The notes beneath the pieces were generated by a model. The model saw nothing but the letters and a program-made list of their open reading frames with translations, was not told where the DNA came from and made no database searches. From the NCBI GenBank assembly GCA_032125995.1, contig JAQBBQ010000259.1:1-18308 (forward strand): 18,308 bases of DNA, written 5' to 3'. The position numbers and the translations under genes were made by a program. The stretch is from SG8-39 sp032125995. GTDB lineage: Bacteria; Pseudomonadota; Gammaproteobacteria; Burkholderiales; SG8-39. Positions 1 through 6,306 of this stretch are shown piece by piece. Within the stretch, counting starts at the first letter, position 1, and every line of letters starts with the position of its first letter.

Positions 1-80
1 CCTCAATCCAGCGGACGGGCCGCCAGCGGTCTGCCAAGTCAAACAGTGCGCTGGCCCGCCGCTGATTGAGCACGTTAGAC
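1..80 (+). other. Integron attC site, 5' end cut by the window edge
   Basis: Positions 2-28 and 49-70 pair as a long imperfect hairpin. The right arm is fully matched, while the left arm carries extra unpaired bases: a C at 8/9, an A at 15 and three bases at 22-24. The loop is about 20 nt (29-48). Three bases after the right arm comes GTTAGAC (74-80), which fits the R' core GTTRRRY where integron integrases cut after the G. Unpaired bases confined to one arm are the signature that lets the integrase choose the bottom strand of a folded attC. The partner box (expected GTCTAAC) would lie just left of position 1. The gene at 126 follows as a cassette gene should. Confidence 0.8.
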
Positions 81-125
81 GGCATCGTTGACACTGAAGT
101 TGCCCCGGTTAAGGAGAGACGCATC

Positions 126-722
126 GTGAGAAGGCTTGCAATCCTGATCTTTCAGACACTTGACGGCGTCATGCAGGCGCCGGGCTTCCCTGAAGAGGAT
201 TTGTCGGGCGGGTTTACACAGGGAGGGTGGGCCAGACCGTGCTGGGGCGAAGTAATGGAGCAAGTGGGTCGTGAGGCAATGGCTGAACCTTATGATCTTC
301 TACTCGGACGAACTACTTATGAACTCTTCGCGTCAAGCTTTGCCGACTCGGGCAACGGAAATCCCACCGCAGAGAAACTTAACGGGGCTAAGAAGTACAT
401 CGTGACTTCCAGCTTGACAGAACTGCGGTGGCGAAATTCTCAGCCACTTAGAGGGGATATCGCGGAGGAAGTATCTCGGCTAAAGAAACAGGAAGGGCCA
501 CTATTGCAGGTTCACGGGAGTTGGCAGCTGATCCAAACCCTTCTTTCTCACAGCCTAATCGATGAATTTCGCCTGTGGACGTTTCCGGTCGTGGTCGGTG
601 CTGGGAAGCGCCTGTTCGCCGGCGGTGCTATTCCGACAAATCTCAAACTTACGAAGTTCGAATCCTGTCCGTCCGGAGCGTTCATGAGTTTCTATGTGCC
701 CAATGCGGGGGCTGCCGTATAA
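126..722 (+). CDS. RibD C-terminal/dihydrofolate-reductase-like family protein (cassette gene)
   Basis: The protein (198 aa) has the fold family of YwjB/YyaP and the RibD reductase domain (NADPH-dependent, substrate unknown). Diagnostic stretches are the N-terminal ILIFQTLDGVMQAP strand-loop, LLLGRTTYELF (about residues 58-68) and VHGSWQLIQTLL, with FPVVVGAGKRLF towards the end. The start is chosen as GTG at 126 because AAGGAGA at 111-117 sits 8 nt upstream. An upstream in-frame TTG at 66 lies inside the attC hairpin and has no binding site. The stop TAA is embedded in GTATAAC, an attC-like box, so the gene is most simply a mobile cassette. It looks less G+C-rich by eye than the housekeeping genes to its right. 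The family member is clear; the reaction is unknown, and it is not a DfrA/DfrB trimethoprim-resistance enzyme. Confidence 0.85.
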   Translation: MRRLAILIFQTLDGVMQAPGFPEEDLSGGFTQGGWARPCWGEVMEQVGREAMAEPYDLLLGRTTYELFASSFADSGNGNPTAEKLNGAKKYIVTSSLTELRWRNSQPLRGDIAEEVSRLKKQEGPLLQVHGSWQLIQTLLSHSLIDEFRLWTFPVVVGAGKRLFAGGAIPTNLKLTKFESCPSGAFMSFYVPNAGAAV

Positions 723-745
723 CAACGGCTTGCAGCCGACGCGCC
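717..745 (+). other. Left half of a degenerate attC site
   Basis: GTATAAC (717-723) carries the stop codon of the reductase gene. It is followed by AACGGCTTGCAGCCGACG, which resembles the 5' half of many chromosomal attC sites. The expected right half, a complementary arm and a GTTRRRY box, is absent: brnT starts at 746. The box also deviates from RYYYAAC at one position. I read this as an attC that lost its 3' half, fusing two cassettes. Confidence 0.5.
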
Positions 746-1018
746 GTGCTGATATTCGAATGGGATCTCGAGAAGGCTCGGGAGAACGAGCAAAAACATG
801 GCGTCGGCTTCCCGGAGGCGTCGGAGGTTTTCGATGATGACCATTCATCGTCCGTTCCAGACCCCGACCATTCCGCTGCTGAGGACCGTTACCTGATCTT
901 CGGTATCTCCAAACCGGGCCAACACCTGGTTGTGTCCTATACTGAGCGCGGAGAACGAATTCGATTGATTTCCGCTCGACAGATGACTTCGCGGGAGCGA
1001 AGAGCCTATGAAGCGTGA
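746..1018 (+). CDS. brnT: BrnT-family toxin of a type II toxin-antitoxin pair
   Basis: A 90-aa protein with the family pattern: N-terminal (V/M)LIFEWDLEKARENEQKHGV, then an FPEASEVFDD segment, RYLIFGISKPGQHLVVSYTERG in the middle, and IRLISARQMTSRERRAYE at the end. BrnT toxins are RelE-fold ribonucleases that cut RNA and stop translation. The start is the GTG at 746, matching the usual family start two residues before the FEW motif. The open frame continues upstream into the reductase gene, so homology, not a ribosome site, decides this. The stop overlaps the next gene by 11 nt, the usual toxin-first arrangement. The gene begins right after a half attC site, suggesting a cassette whose left junction was lost. 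Confidence 0.85.
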   Translation: MLIFEWDLEKARENEQKHGVGFPEASEVFDDDHSSSVPDPDHSAAEDRYLIFGISKPGQHLVVSYTERGERIRLISARQMTSRERRAYEA

Positions 1019-1211
1019 CAAAGACACGATGAGAGACGAGTACCCCGAGAACCTGATCAAGTCAGGTGTGCGCGGCAAGTACGCGAAGAGGTACCGCGAA
1101 GGCACCAACGTCGTCCTGATTGACCCAGACTTGCACAAGCTTTTTCCCAACTCCGAAGCTGTTAACCGTGCTCTGCGTGAGTACGTCTCGAAGAAGCGGA
1201 CAGCAACCTAA
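1008..1211 (+). CDS. Small antitoxin partner of BrnT (ribbon-helix-helix-like)
   Basis: A 67-aa basic protein overlapping the end of brnT by 11 nt. Visible parts are a GVRGKYAKRYREG segment, a short beta-like stretch TNVVLIDPDL and a C-terminal helix NSEAVNRALREYVSKK. That layout suits a ribbon-helix-helix antitoxin that both blocks the toxin and binds its own promoter. It does not show the usual BrnA sequence, so I give no symbol; the role is inferred from position and layout. ATG at 1029 is an alternative start. The stop codon lies inside ACCTAAC, an attC-type box. Confidence 0.7.
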   Translation: MKRDKDTMRDEYPENLIKSGVRGKYAKRYREGTNVVLIDPDLHKLFPNSEAVNRALREYVSKKRTAT

Positions 1212-1244
1212 CAGCACGCCAGACGGCTTCGCATGCTTCTGGCG
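1206..1244 (+). other. Degenerate attC remnant between antitoxin and higB
   Basis: ACCTAAC (1206-1212) fits RYYYAAC exactly and contains the antitoxin stop codon. It is followed by AGCACGCC. A 7-bp inverted repeat CGCCAGA (1217-1223) / TCTGGCG (1238-1244) follows, but it lies largely inside the remaining higB codons. No GTTRRRY box is present. The sequence therefore looks like the left box of an attC joined to the interior of the next gene. Confidence 0.45.
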
Positions 1245-1418
1245 GCCTTGGATACGGCACAGTCAATAGACGACATGAACGTACCCGGGTTTCGCCTACA
1301 CCCCTTGAAGGGTTCAGAGCGCGGACGCTGGTCAGTGTGGGTGAATGGCAACTGGCGGCTTACTTTCGAGTTCAGAGACGGACACGCCTACGTCTTGGAT
1401 TATGAGGACTATCACTAA
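1233..1418 (+). CDS. higB: HigB-like (RelE/ParE superfamily) toxin, N-terminally truncated, probable pseudogene
   Basis: The 61 residues match the C-terminal two thirds of HigB-type mRNA-cleaving toxins: DDMNVPGFRLHPLKG, then WSVWVNGNWRLTFEF and the terminal DYEDYH. Full-length relatives are about 92 aa. Recognisable homology actually begins before this ATG, at codon 1212 (QHARRLR...), but the codon before that is the TAA stop of the upstream antitoxin in the same frame. About 25 N-terminal codons are therefore missing and replaced by an attC-like box. No good ribosome binding site precedes ATG 1233. The stop overlaps the higA start by 1 nt (TAATG), so the operon junction is intact. The toxin is probably inactive; whether a fragment is made is unknown. 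Confidence 0.75.
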   Translation: MLLAALDTAQSIDDMNVPGFRLHPLKGSERGRWSVWVNGNWRLTFEFRDGHAYVLDYEDYH

Positions 1419-1711
1419 TGGCCATGCACAATCCGCCCCATCCGGGCGAGTTCATTACCGAGGTCTATCTCAAGCCCAATAAGCTGAGTGGTCGCGAGCT
1501 CGCGGCCAAGCTTGGCGTCGCCGCGTCTACCTTAAATCGCGTTCTTACGGGGGCTAGCGGCGTCAGCCCTGAAATGGCGCTGCGGCTGGCCAAGGCCCTG
1601 GGGCGCTCTCCCGAAAGCTGGCTCGCCATGCAGTACAACCATGATCTTTGGAAAGCGAAGCAACGCGTGAAGCTTGGCAATGTCGGCCGCGTCAGGTTGA
1701 CAGCGGCCTAA
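1418..1711 (+). CDS. higA: HigA-family antitoxin (XRE helix-turn-helix)
   Basis: A 97-aa protein of the HigA addiction-module family. It begins MAMHNPPHPGEFI, has an XRE-type helix-turn-helix (about residues 24-60, containing LAAKLGVAASTLNRVLTG and MALRLAKALG) and the family's SPESWLAMQYNHDLW segment. HigA neutralises HigB and represses the higBA promoter. The gene is full length and coupled to the toxin remnant by TAATG. Because the toxin is truncated, the antitoxin may now act alone as a repressor or as protection against related toxins; that is inference. The stop TAA lies within GCCTAAC, a perfect attC left box. Confidence 0.9.
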   Translation: MAMHNPPHPGEFITEVYLKPNKLSGRELAAKLGVAASTLNRVLTGASGVSPEMALRLAKALGRSPESWLAMQYNHDLWKAKQRVKLGNVGRVRLTAA

Positions 1712-1758
1712 CAACACGCCCCACCCGGTCGCGCGCGGGCGCCGCTCAGACGTTGAAG
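1706..1758 (+). other. attC-like relic overlapping the 3' end of ychF
   Basis: GCCTAAC (1706-1712) is a consensus RYYYAAC box. 46 nt later GTTGAAG (1752-1758) matches GTTRRRY at 6 of 7 positions, and CGCCC (1717-1721) can pair with GGGCG (1737-1741). The total length of 53 nt is at or just below the short end of known attC sites. The right box lies inside the last conserved ychF codons, so it may be coincidence or an integrase secondary site. No T-rich terminator is visible between the converging higA and ychF genes. Confidence 0.35.
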
Positions 1759-2840
1759 CGGAAGTGCATGACGTCGCCCTCGCGGACGACGTAGTCCTTG
1801 CCTTCGACGCGCATCTTCCCGGCCTCCTTTGCCTTCTGCTCGCCATCGAGCCGCAGGTAATCATCGATCGCGATCACCTCGGCGCGGATGAAGCCGTGCT
1901 GGAAGTCGGTGTGAATGACGCCGGCTGCCTGTGGCGCGGTCGCGCCCACCCATACGGTCCAGGCGCGCACTTCCTTCGGGCCAGCGGTGAAGTAGGTCTG
2001 CAGGCCGAGGAGCGCGTAGCCCGCGCGGATCACGCGGTTCAACCCCGGCTCGTCCATGCCCATGTCGCCGAGAAAGACCTGCTTGTCCTCATCGGCGAGA
2101 TCGGCGATCTGCGCCTCGATCGCGGCGCTGATCGCGACCACGGGCGCACCCTCCTGCGCCGTGTGCGCCTGCACCGCCTCGAGCAGCGGGTTCCCTCTGA
2201 ACCCGTTCTCGGCGACGTTGGCGACGTACATTGTCGGCTTCATGGTGAGGAGGAAAAGCGGCTTCAGTACCGCGAGCTCGTCGCGCGCAAGTTCGACCGA
2301 GCGCGCCGGCCGCCCCGCGTTCAACGCCACCAGCACCTTCTCGAGCACGGCGACGAGACGCTGTGCGTCCTTGTCGCCGCCGGTTCGTGCGACCCGCTCA
2401 TTTTTAGCGAGCTGATTCTCGACCGTCGCCAGGTCGGCGAGCGCGAGTTCGGTATTGATCGTCTCGATGTCGGAGACCGGGTCGATCTTGCCTGCCACGT
2501 GCACCACGTTCGGGTCCTCGAAGCAGCGCACCACGTGCGCGATCGCGTCGGTCTCCCGAATGTTGGCGAGGAACTGATTGCCGAGCCCCTCGCCCTTGGA
2601 GGCGCCCGCAACCAGCCCTGCGATGTCGACGAACTCGACCACCGCGGGTATCACTTTCTTCGGCTTTGCGATGCGCGCGAGCTCCGCGAGGCGCGGATCG
2701 GGCACCTCGACGATGCCGACGTTCGGCTCGATGGTGCAGAACGGATAGTTCTCCGCCGAGATCGATGCCTTGGTCAGCGCATTGAACAGGGTCGACTTGC
2801 CCACGTTGGGTAAGCCGACAATGCCACATTTGAGGCTCAC
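1746..2840 (-). CDS. ychF: Redox-regulated ATPase/translation-associated P-loop protein YchF
   Basis: A 364-aa Obg-family P-loop ATPase (E. coli 363 aa) that binds the ribosome and influences stress and translation fidelity. Visible are the Walker A motif GLPNVGKST (residues 9-17), the switch region DIAGLVAGASKGEGLGNQF, the coiled-coil middle, and a C-terminal TGS domain ending in the conserved HFRFNV. The start is GTG at 2840, giving SLKCGIVGLPNVGKS as in relatives; a longer open frame to 2903 lies inside pth. The start overlaps the pth stop by 4 nt (GTGA), so the two are translationally coupled. It is the distal gene of the minus-strand run and abuts the cassette region. Confidence 0.97.
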   Translation of the reverse strand: MSLKCGIVGLPNVGKSTLFNALTKASISAENYPFCTIEPNVGIVEVPDPRLAELARIAKPKKVIPAVVEFVDIAGLVAGASKGEGLGNQFLANIRETDAIAHVVRCFEDPNVVHVAGKIDPVSDIETINTELALADLATVENQLAKNERVARTGGDKDAQRLVAVLEKVLVALNAGRPARSVELARDELAVLKPLFLLTMKPTMYVANVAENGFRGNPLLEAVQAHTAQEGAPVVAISAAIEAQIADLADEDKQVFLGDMGMDEPGLNRVIRAGYALLGLQTYFTAGPKEVRAWTVWVGATAPQAAGVIHTDFQHGFIRAEVIAIDDYLRLDGEQKAKEAGKMRVEGKDYVVREGDVMHFRFNV

Positions 2841-3421
2841 GTTTTGGCTTTGTCCTTGGTGTGCAGCTTCAGCATTGCGCCCTGCATGTCGCCCTCGAGG
2901 CACTGCCCGAGCACGTCAAGCGCGCGGTCGATCGACTGATCGATCGCCGCACGGTCTTCGGGCGAGGGCTTGTTGAGCACGTAGTCGGCCACACCGTCGC
3001 GGTCGCCCGGGTGCCCAATGCCGAACCGCAGGCGCCAGAAGTCGGTCGACCCGATGCGCGCCGCGACGTCTTTCAGGCCATTGTGGCCCGCGACGCCGCC
3101 GCCCTGCTTGAGCTTCGCCGTGCCCGGCGCAAGATCGAGCTCGTCGTGCGCAACCAGAATCTCGGCCGGCGCGATCTTGAAAAATCGCGCAAGAAACATG
3201 ACCGACTTGCCGCTCGCATTCATGTACGTCTGCGGCAGCACGATCCATGCACCGCTCGGGGCATGGCGCCCGACGTAGGCCTGGTATTTCACATCCTTGC
3301 GCATCGTGATGCCGTCACGCGCAGCGAAGCGCTCGACGAGCCAGAAGCCCGCGTTGTGGCGCGTGCGCTCGTAGTCGCGCCCGGGGTTACCAAGGCCAAC
3401 GAGAATGCGGATTCCCGGCAT
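2837..3421 (-). CDS. pth: Peptidyl-tRNA hydrolase
   Basis: A 194-aa enzyme that releases peptides from prematurely dropped peptidyl-tRNA, recycling tRNA. The key residues of the family are in place: N12 (GLGNPG), catalytic H22 (RHNAGF), N68 (TYMNASG), D93 (AHDELD) and N114 (GHNGLK). Length and spacing match the E. coli enzyme. The ATG at 3421 gives the standard N-terminus; the ribosome site is weak. It lies 90 nt after rplY, separated by a hairpin, and overlaps ychF by 4 nt. rplY-pth-ychF is a common arrangement that groups translation factors. Confidence 0.97.
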   Translation of the reverse strand: MPGIRILVGLGNPGRDYERTRHNAGFWLVERFAARDGITMRKDVKYQAYVGRHAPSGAWIVLPQTYMNASGKSVMFLARFFKIAPAEILVAHDELDLAPGTAKLKQGGGVAGHNGLKDVAARIGSTDFWRLRFGIGHPGDRDGVADYVLNKPSPEDRAAIDQSIDRALDVLGQCLEGDMQGAMLKLHTKDKAKT

Positions 3422-3454
3422 GTCAGTCGCTTTGAAAGGGAAACGAAACGAACG

Positions 3455-3487
3455 AAAAGCGGCGGAAGGCGCGATGCCCTCCGCCGC
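3455..3487 (-). terminator. Hairpin terminator or attenuator between rplY and pth
   Basis: GCGGCGGA (3459-3466) pairs with TCCGCCGC (3480-3487). After one mismatch the stem continues with GGC/GCC around a 5-nt loop. On the minus strand the stem is followed by TTTTCGTTCGTTTCG, a broken U-tract. It lies 25 nt beyond the rplY stop and about 34 nt before pth, so it likely reduces rather than abolishes read-through, unless pth has its own promoter. Confidence 0.65.
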
Positions 3488-3511
3488 AGCGTGGTGATTG
3501 CACGAGGCGCG

Positions 3512-4261
3512 TTATTTGCCCTTGCCCTTGTCCTTGTCCTTGTCCTTGCCCTTGTCCTTGTCCTTGCCCTTGCCCTCGCCCTCGCCCTCGCCGCCCTCGC
3601 CTTCCTCGGGCTTGGCGCCCTGCTCGGTGGTTGGCACCTCGCCGGCGGCCGGCGCACCTTCGGTGGTTGCTGCCACCACCTCCTCCTCGGCCACGAGCAC
3701 GGGCAGGATCACGGTCACCACCACCGGGTTCTCGTTCCGGTGCAGCACCGCCTCAACGCCCTGCGGCAGCACGAGCTCGCGCACGTGGATCGAGCTGCCG
3801 ATCGCCAGCTCGCCAAGATTGACCTCGATGAACTCGGGCAGGTCGTCGGGCAGACAGCTGATGTCGAGCTCGTTCATGACGTGGTTGACCACGCCGCCCT
3901 GGTCCTTCACGCCGGGTGCCAATTCGGCGTTAACGAAGTGCAGCGGCACCTTCATGTGAATCTTCTTGTCCTTCGAGACACGCTGGAAATCCACGTGCTG
4001 CACGCGCGTCTTGAACGGATGCATGTTGAATGCGCGCAGCACAACCGACTCCGCCTGGCCGTCGAGCTTGAGCGTCAGGATCGAGGCATGAAAGGTCTCG
4101 CGCATGAGATTCTGGTAAATCTCCTTGTGGTCGAGCTCGATATTCACTGGCGTCCGGTCACCGCCGTAGACGATGCCTGGAACCTTTTCCACGCGACGCA
4201 GGCGGCGGCTCGCACCCGTGCCCTGCACGTCGCGCTTTTGCGCATTGACTTCGATATTCAT
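3512..4261 (-). CDS. rplY: 50S ribosomal protein bL25, long Ctc/TL5 form
   Basis: A 249-aa protein that binds 5S rRNA in the large subunit. The N-terminal L25 domain (MNIEVNAQKRD... with GIVYGG at about residues 30-35, up to about residue 95) is followed by the beta-rich TL5/Ctc C-terminal domain ending near ENPVVVTVILP. An Ala/Glu linker and a low-complexity tail of Gly, Lys, Asp and Glu follow. E. coli bL25 has only the first domain; the long form is normal in many bacteria. The start ATG at 4261 has AGAGGAG 6 nt upstream; an upstream in-frame start at 4303 is not needed. It follows prs by 66 nt with no clear terminator between, so co-transcription is likely. The tail is encoded by hexamer repeats. 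Confidence 0.96.
   Translation of the reverse strand: MNIEVNAQKRDVQGTGASRRLRRVEKVPGIVYGGDRTPVNIELDHKEIYQNLMRETFHASILTLKLDGQAESVVLRAFNMHPFKTRVQHVDFQRVSKDKKIHMKVPLHFVNAELAPGVKDQGGVVNHVMNELDISCLPDDLPEFIEVNLGELAIGSSIHVRELVLPQGVEAVLHRNENPVVVTVILPVLVAEEEVVAATTEGAPAAGEVPTTEQGAKPEEGEGGEGEGEGKGKDKDKGKDKDKDKGKGK
3515..3600 (-). repeat. Imperfect hexanucleotide repeat encoding the bL25 tail
   Basis: On the plus strand this is a run of CCTTGT, CCTTGC and CCCTCG hexamers, about fourteen units in phase with the reading frame. On the coding strand each unit gives Lys-Asp, Lys-Gly or Glu-Gly. Because the unit is six bases, slippage would change tail length by two residues without a frameshift. Confidence 0.85.
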
Positions 4262-4327
4262 CGTGTGCTCCTCTGCAGATCCGCCAGGCCCGCGACCAGG
4301 CACCGACGGGGTTGGGACAATCCTTGC

Positions 4328-5287
4328 CTATTCGATAAACAGCGAACTCACCGATTCCTCGGTGCAAATTCGCAGAATGGTTTCCGCGAGCAGACCAGCA
4401 ACCGAAAGCTGGCGGATCTTGCGACAGGCCAACGCATCGTCGCGCAGCGGAATGGTGTCGGTCACGACCAGCTCATCCAGATCGCTCGCCATGATGCGTT
4501 CGACCGCAGCGCCCGAGAGCACCGGGTGCGTACAGTAGGCCACCACCCGCGTCGCACCCTCTTCCTTGAGCACCTGGGCCGCCTTGCACAGCGTGCCCGC
4601 GGTGTCGACCATGTCGTCCATGATTACGCAGGTACGACCTGCCACATCGCCGATGACGTTCATCACCTCGGAGACGTTCGCCTTCGGACGGCGCTTGTCG
4701 ATGATCGCGAGATCCGACTCGAGCCGCTTCGCGAGCGCGCGGGCGCGCACCACGCCGCCGACGTCGGGCGAGACGACGATCAGGTCCTCGTAGCGCTGTT
4801 TCCAGACGTCGCCCAGCAGCACCGGCGCGGCATAGATATTGTCGACCGGCATGTCGAAGAATCCCTGGATCTGATCCGCGTGGAGATCCATCGTCAGCAC
4901 GCGCGCAACGCCGACCGAGGTCAGCAAGTTGGCGACGACCTTGGCGCTGATCGCCACGCGTGCCGAGCGCGGCCGCCGGTCCTGGCGCGCGTAGCCGAAG
5001 TACGGGATCGCCGCCGAGACGCGCGCCGCCGACGAGCGCTTGAGCGCGTCGACCATCACCAGCAGCTCCATCAGGGTCTCGTTGGTCGGCGCGCAGGTCG
5101 ATTGGAGAATGAACACGTCCTTGCCGCGCACGTTCTCCATCAACTCGACCATCACCTCGCCGTCGGAGAAGCGGCCGACAATGGCGCGCCCGAGCCCGAT
5201 GTTCAAATGCTTGACGACATCCTGCGCGAGACGCGGATTCGCGTTTCCCGTGAACACCATCAAGCGTTCGAGCGGCAGGTTGGTCAT
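4328..5287 (-). CDS. prs: Ribose-phosphate pyrophosphokinase (PRPP synthetase)
   Basis: A 319-aa enzyme that makes phosphoribosyl pyrophosphate from ribose 5-phosphate and ATP, feeding purine, pyrimidine, histidine, tryptophan and NAD synthesis. Class I motifs are visible: FSDGEVMVEL, the catalytic flexible loop after YFGYARQDRR, the metal-binding MDLHADQIQGFF, the VSPDVGGVVRA ATP-binding stretch, and the PRPP loop DDMVDTAGT. The ATG at 5287 has AGGAAG 4 nt upstream and gives the usual N-terminus; an upstream in-frame start at 5338 is not supported. It lies between tRNA-Gln and rplY in the same direction, a common arrangement in beta- and gammaproteobacteria, where ispE and prs flank a tRNA-Gln. 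Confidence 0.97.
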   Translation of the reverse strand: MTNLPLERLMVFTGNANPRLAQDVVKHLNIGLGRAIVGRFSDGEVMVELMENVRGKDVFILQSTCAPTNETLMELLVMVDALKRSSAARVSAAIPYFGYARQDRRPRSARVAISAKVVANLLTSVGVARVLTMDLHADQIQGFFDMPVDNIYAAPVLLGDVWKQRYEDLIVVSPDVGGVVRARALAKRLESDLAIIDKRRPKANVSEVMNVIGDVAGRTCVIMDDMVDTAGTLCKAAQVLKEEGATRVVAYCTHPVLSGAAVERIMASDLDELVVTDTIPLRDDALACRKIRQLSVAGLLAETILRICTEESVSSLFIE

Positions 5288-5348
5288 CGATCTTCCTGTG
5301 CCGGCAAAAAGGCGGCCGCCGGTCGAACCGGGGGCCATGTAATTCGGT

Positions 5349-5425
5349 TGGCTGGGGCGCTAGGATTCGAACCTAGGTATGCCGGAATCAAAATCCGGTG
5401 CCTTAACCAGCTTGGCGACGCCCCA
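5349..5425 (-). tRNA. tRNA-Gln (anticodon TTG)
   Basis: The minus strand folds as a complete cloverleaf. The 7-bp acceptor stem is TGGGGCG (plus 5425-5419) with CGCCCCA, discriminator G, and an encoded CCA end at 5351-5349. The D arm contains GGTTAAGGC. The anticodon stem CCGGA/TCCGG encloses the loop TTTTGAT, so the anticodon is TTG and reads CAA/CAG. The T arm is CCTAGGTTCGAATCCTAGC. It sits between ispE and prs and is likely processed from their common transcript. Confidence 0.97.
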
Positions 5426-5443
5426 GTCGTACTGTCCTAGACC

Positions 5444-6301
5444 TCAATCATCCACCCAGTCATGCAACGGGTGACGCGCAAGCCCCTCGGCGAGGAACCC
5501 GTTCATCGACGCCGGCAGTGCCGATTGGAGGGCGCGCGCGTCTGCGGCTGACTCGAATTCCGCAAATACGCACGCCCCGCTACCCGTCATGCGCGCGTCC
5601 GGCCGATGCTGCCTGAGCCAGTCCAGATGCGCGGCGACTTCGGGGTATCGGGCAGTGACGACCGGTTCGAGGTCGTTTTTCCCAAGCCCCTGAAAAAAGG
5701 GCGTAATTTTGAGAGGTTTCCTGTCGCCTGTCAATGAAGCGGCGGCAAAGACATCCCGCGTCGAAACGCTCACCGGCGGCACCAGCACGAGGTACCAGGC
5801 GGGCGCCAACTCGAGCGCACTCAGACGATCGCCGATGCCTTCGCCGAGCGCATCGCGACCGAAGAGGAAAAACGGCACGTCGGCGCCGAGGCCCGCAGCA
5901 TGCCCGATCAGCGCCGAGCGTCCGAGCTTGAGGTCCCAAAGGCGGTTGAGTACGAGCAGCACGGTCGCGGCGTCCGACGATCCGCCGCCGAGTCCGGCCC
6001 CCATCGGCAGGCGCTTGTCGAGCGCGATCTCGACGCCAAGCGACGCCGCCGCCGAACCCCTTCGTGCGAGTGCGATTTCCTTCATGCAGGCGGCCGCGCG
6101 CAGACAGAGATCGTCTTGCGGCGGCACACCCGGCAGGGCGTCAAGACGGCACAGCTTGCCGTCGGTGCGCGACGCGATCCCCACGCGGTCGACGCGGTCG
6201 ATCAGGCGCATCGCAGTCTGCAGCTCGTGATAGCCGTCGGCGCGACGTCCGAGGACGTGCAGGAAGAGGTTCAGCTTGGCGGGCGCCGCGTACCACTTCA
6301 C
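5444..6301 (-). CDS. ispE: 4-diphosphocytidyl-2-C-methyl-D-erythritol kinase
   Basis: A 285-aa GHMP kinase that phosphorylates CDP-methylerythritol with ATP in the MEP route to isoprenoids. Visible are the N-terminal PAKLNLFLHVLGRRADGYHEL with the family's lysine at residue 9, the glycine-rich ATP loop PMGAGLGGGSSDAA, the GADVPFF segment with the catalytic Asp, and the C-terminal MTGSGACVF motif. I chose GTG at 6301: it lies 5 nt past the lolB stop and gives a length like E. coli (283 aa). A GTG at 6334, overlapping lolB, is the alternative and would add 11 residues. It is followed by tRNA-Gln and prs. Confidence 0.95.
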   Translation of the reverse strand: MKWYAAPAKLNLFLHVLGRRADGYHELQTAMRLIDRVDRVGIASRTDGKLCRLDALPGVPPQDDLCLRAAACMKEIALARRGSAAASLGVEIALDKRLPMGAGLGGGSSDAATVLLVLNRLWDLKLGRSALIGHAAGLGADVPFFLFGRDALGEGIGDRLSALELAPAWYLVLVPPVSVSTRDVFAAASLTGDRKPLKITPFFQGLGKNDLEPVVTARYPEVAAHLDWLRQHRPDARMTGSGACVFAEFESAADARALQSALPASMNGFLAEGLARHPLHDWVDD

Positions 6302-6306
6302 AGCGT

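Noticed and set aside
126..722. Trimethoprim-resistance dihydrofolate reductase cassette
   Set aside because: The protein belongs to the RibD C-terminal/YwjB-like group, not DfrA or DfrB. No resistance role is supported.
3515..3600. CRISPR-like array
   Set aside because: The units are contiguous 6-mers without spacers and are in frame within rplY.
2861..5440. Plus-strand open frame of about 859 codons
   Set aside because: It is antisense to pth, rplY, prs and the tRNA, all of which are certain. High G+C codon bias keeps the mirror frame open. The product is Arg/His/Leu-rich and resembles no family.
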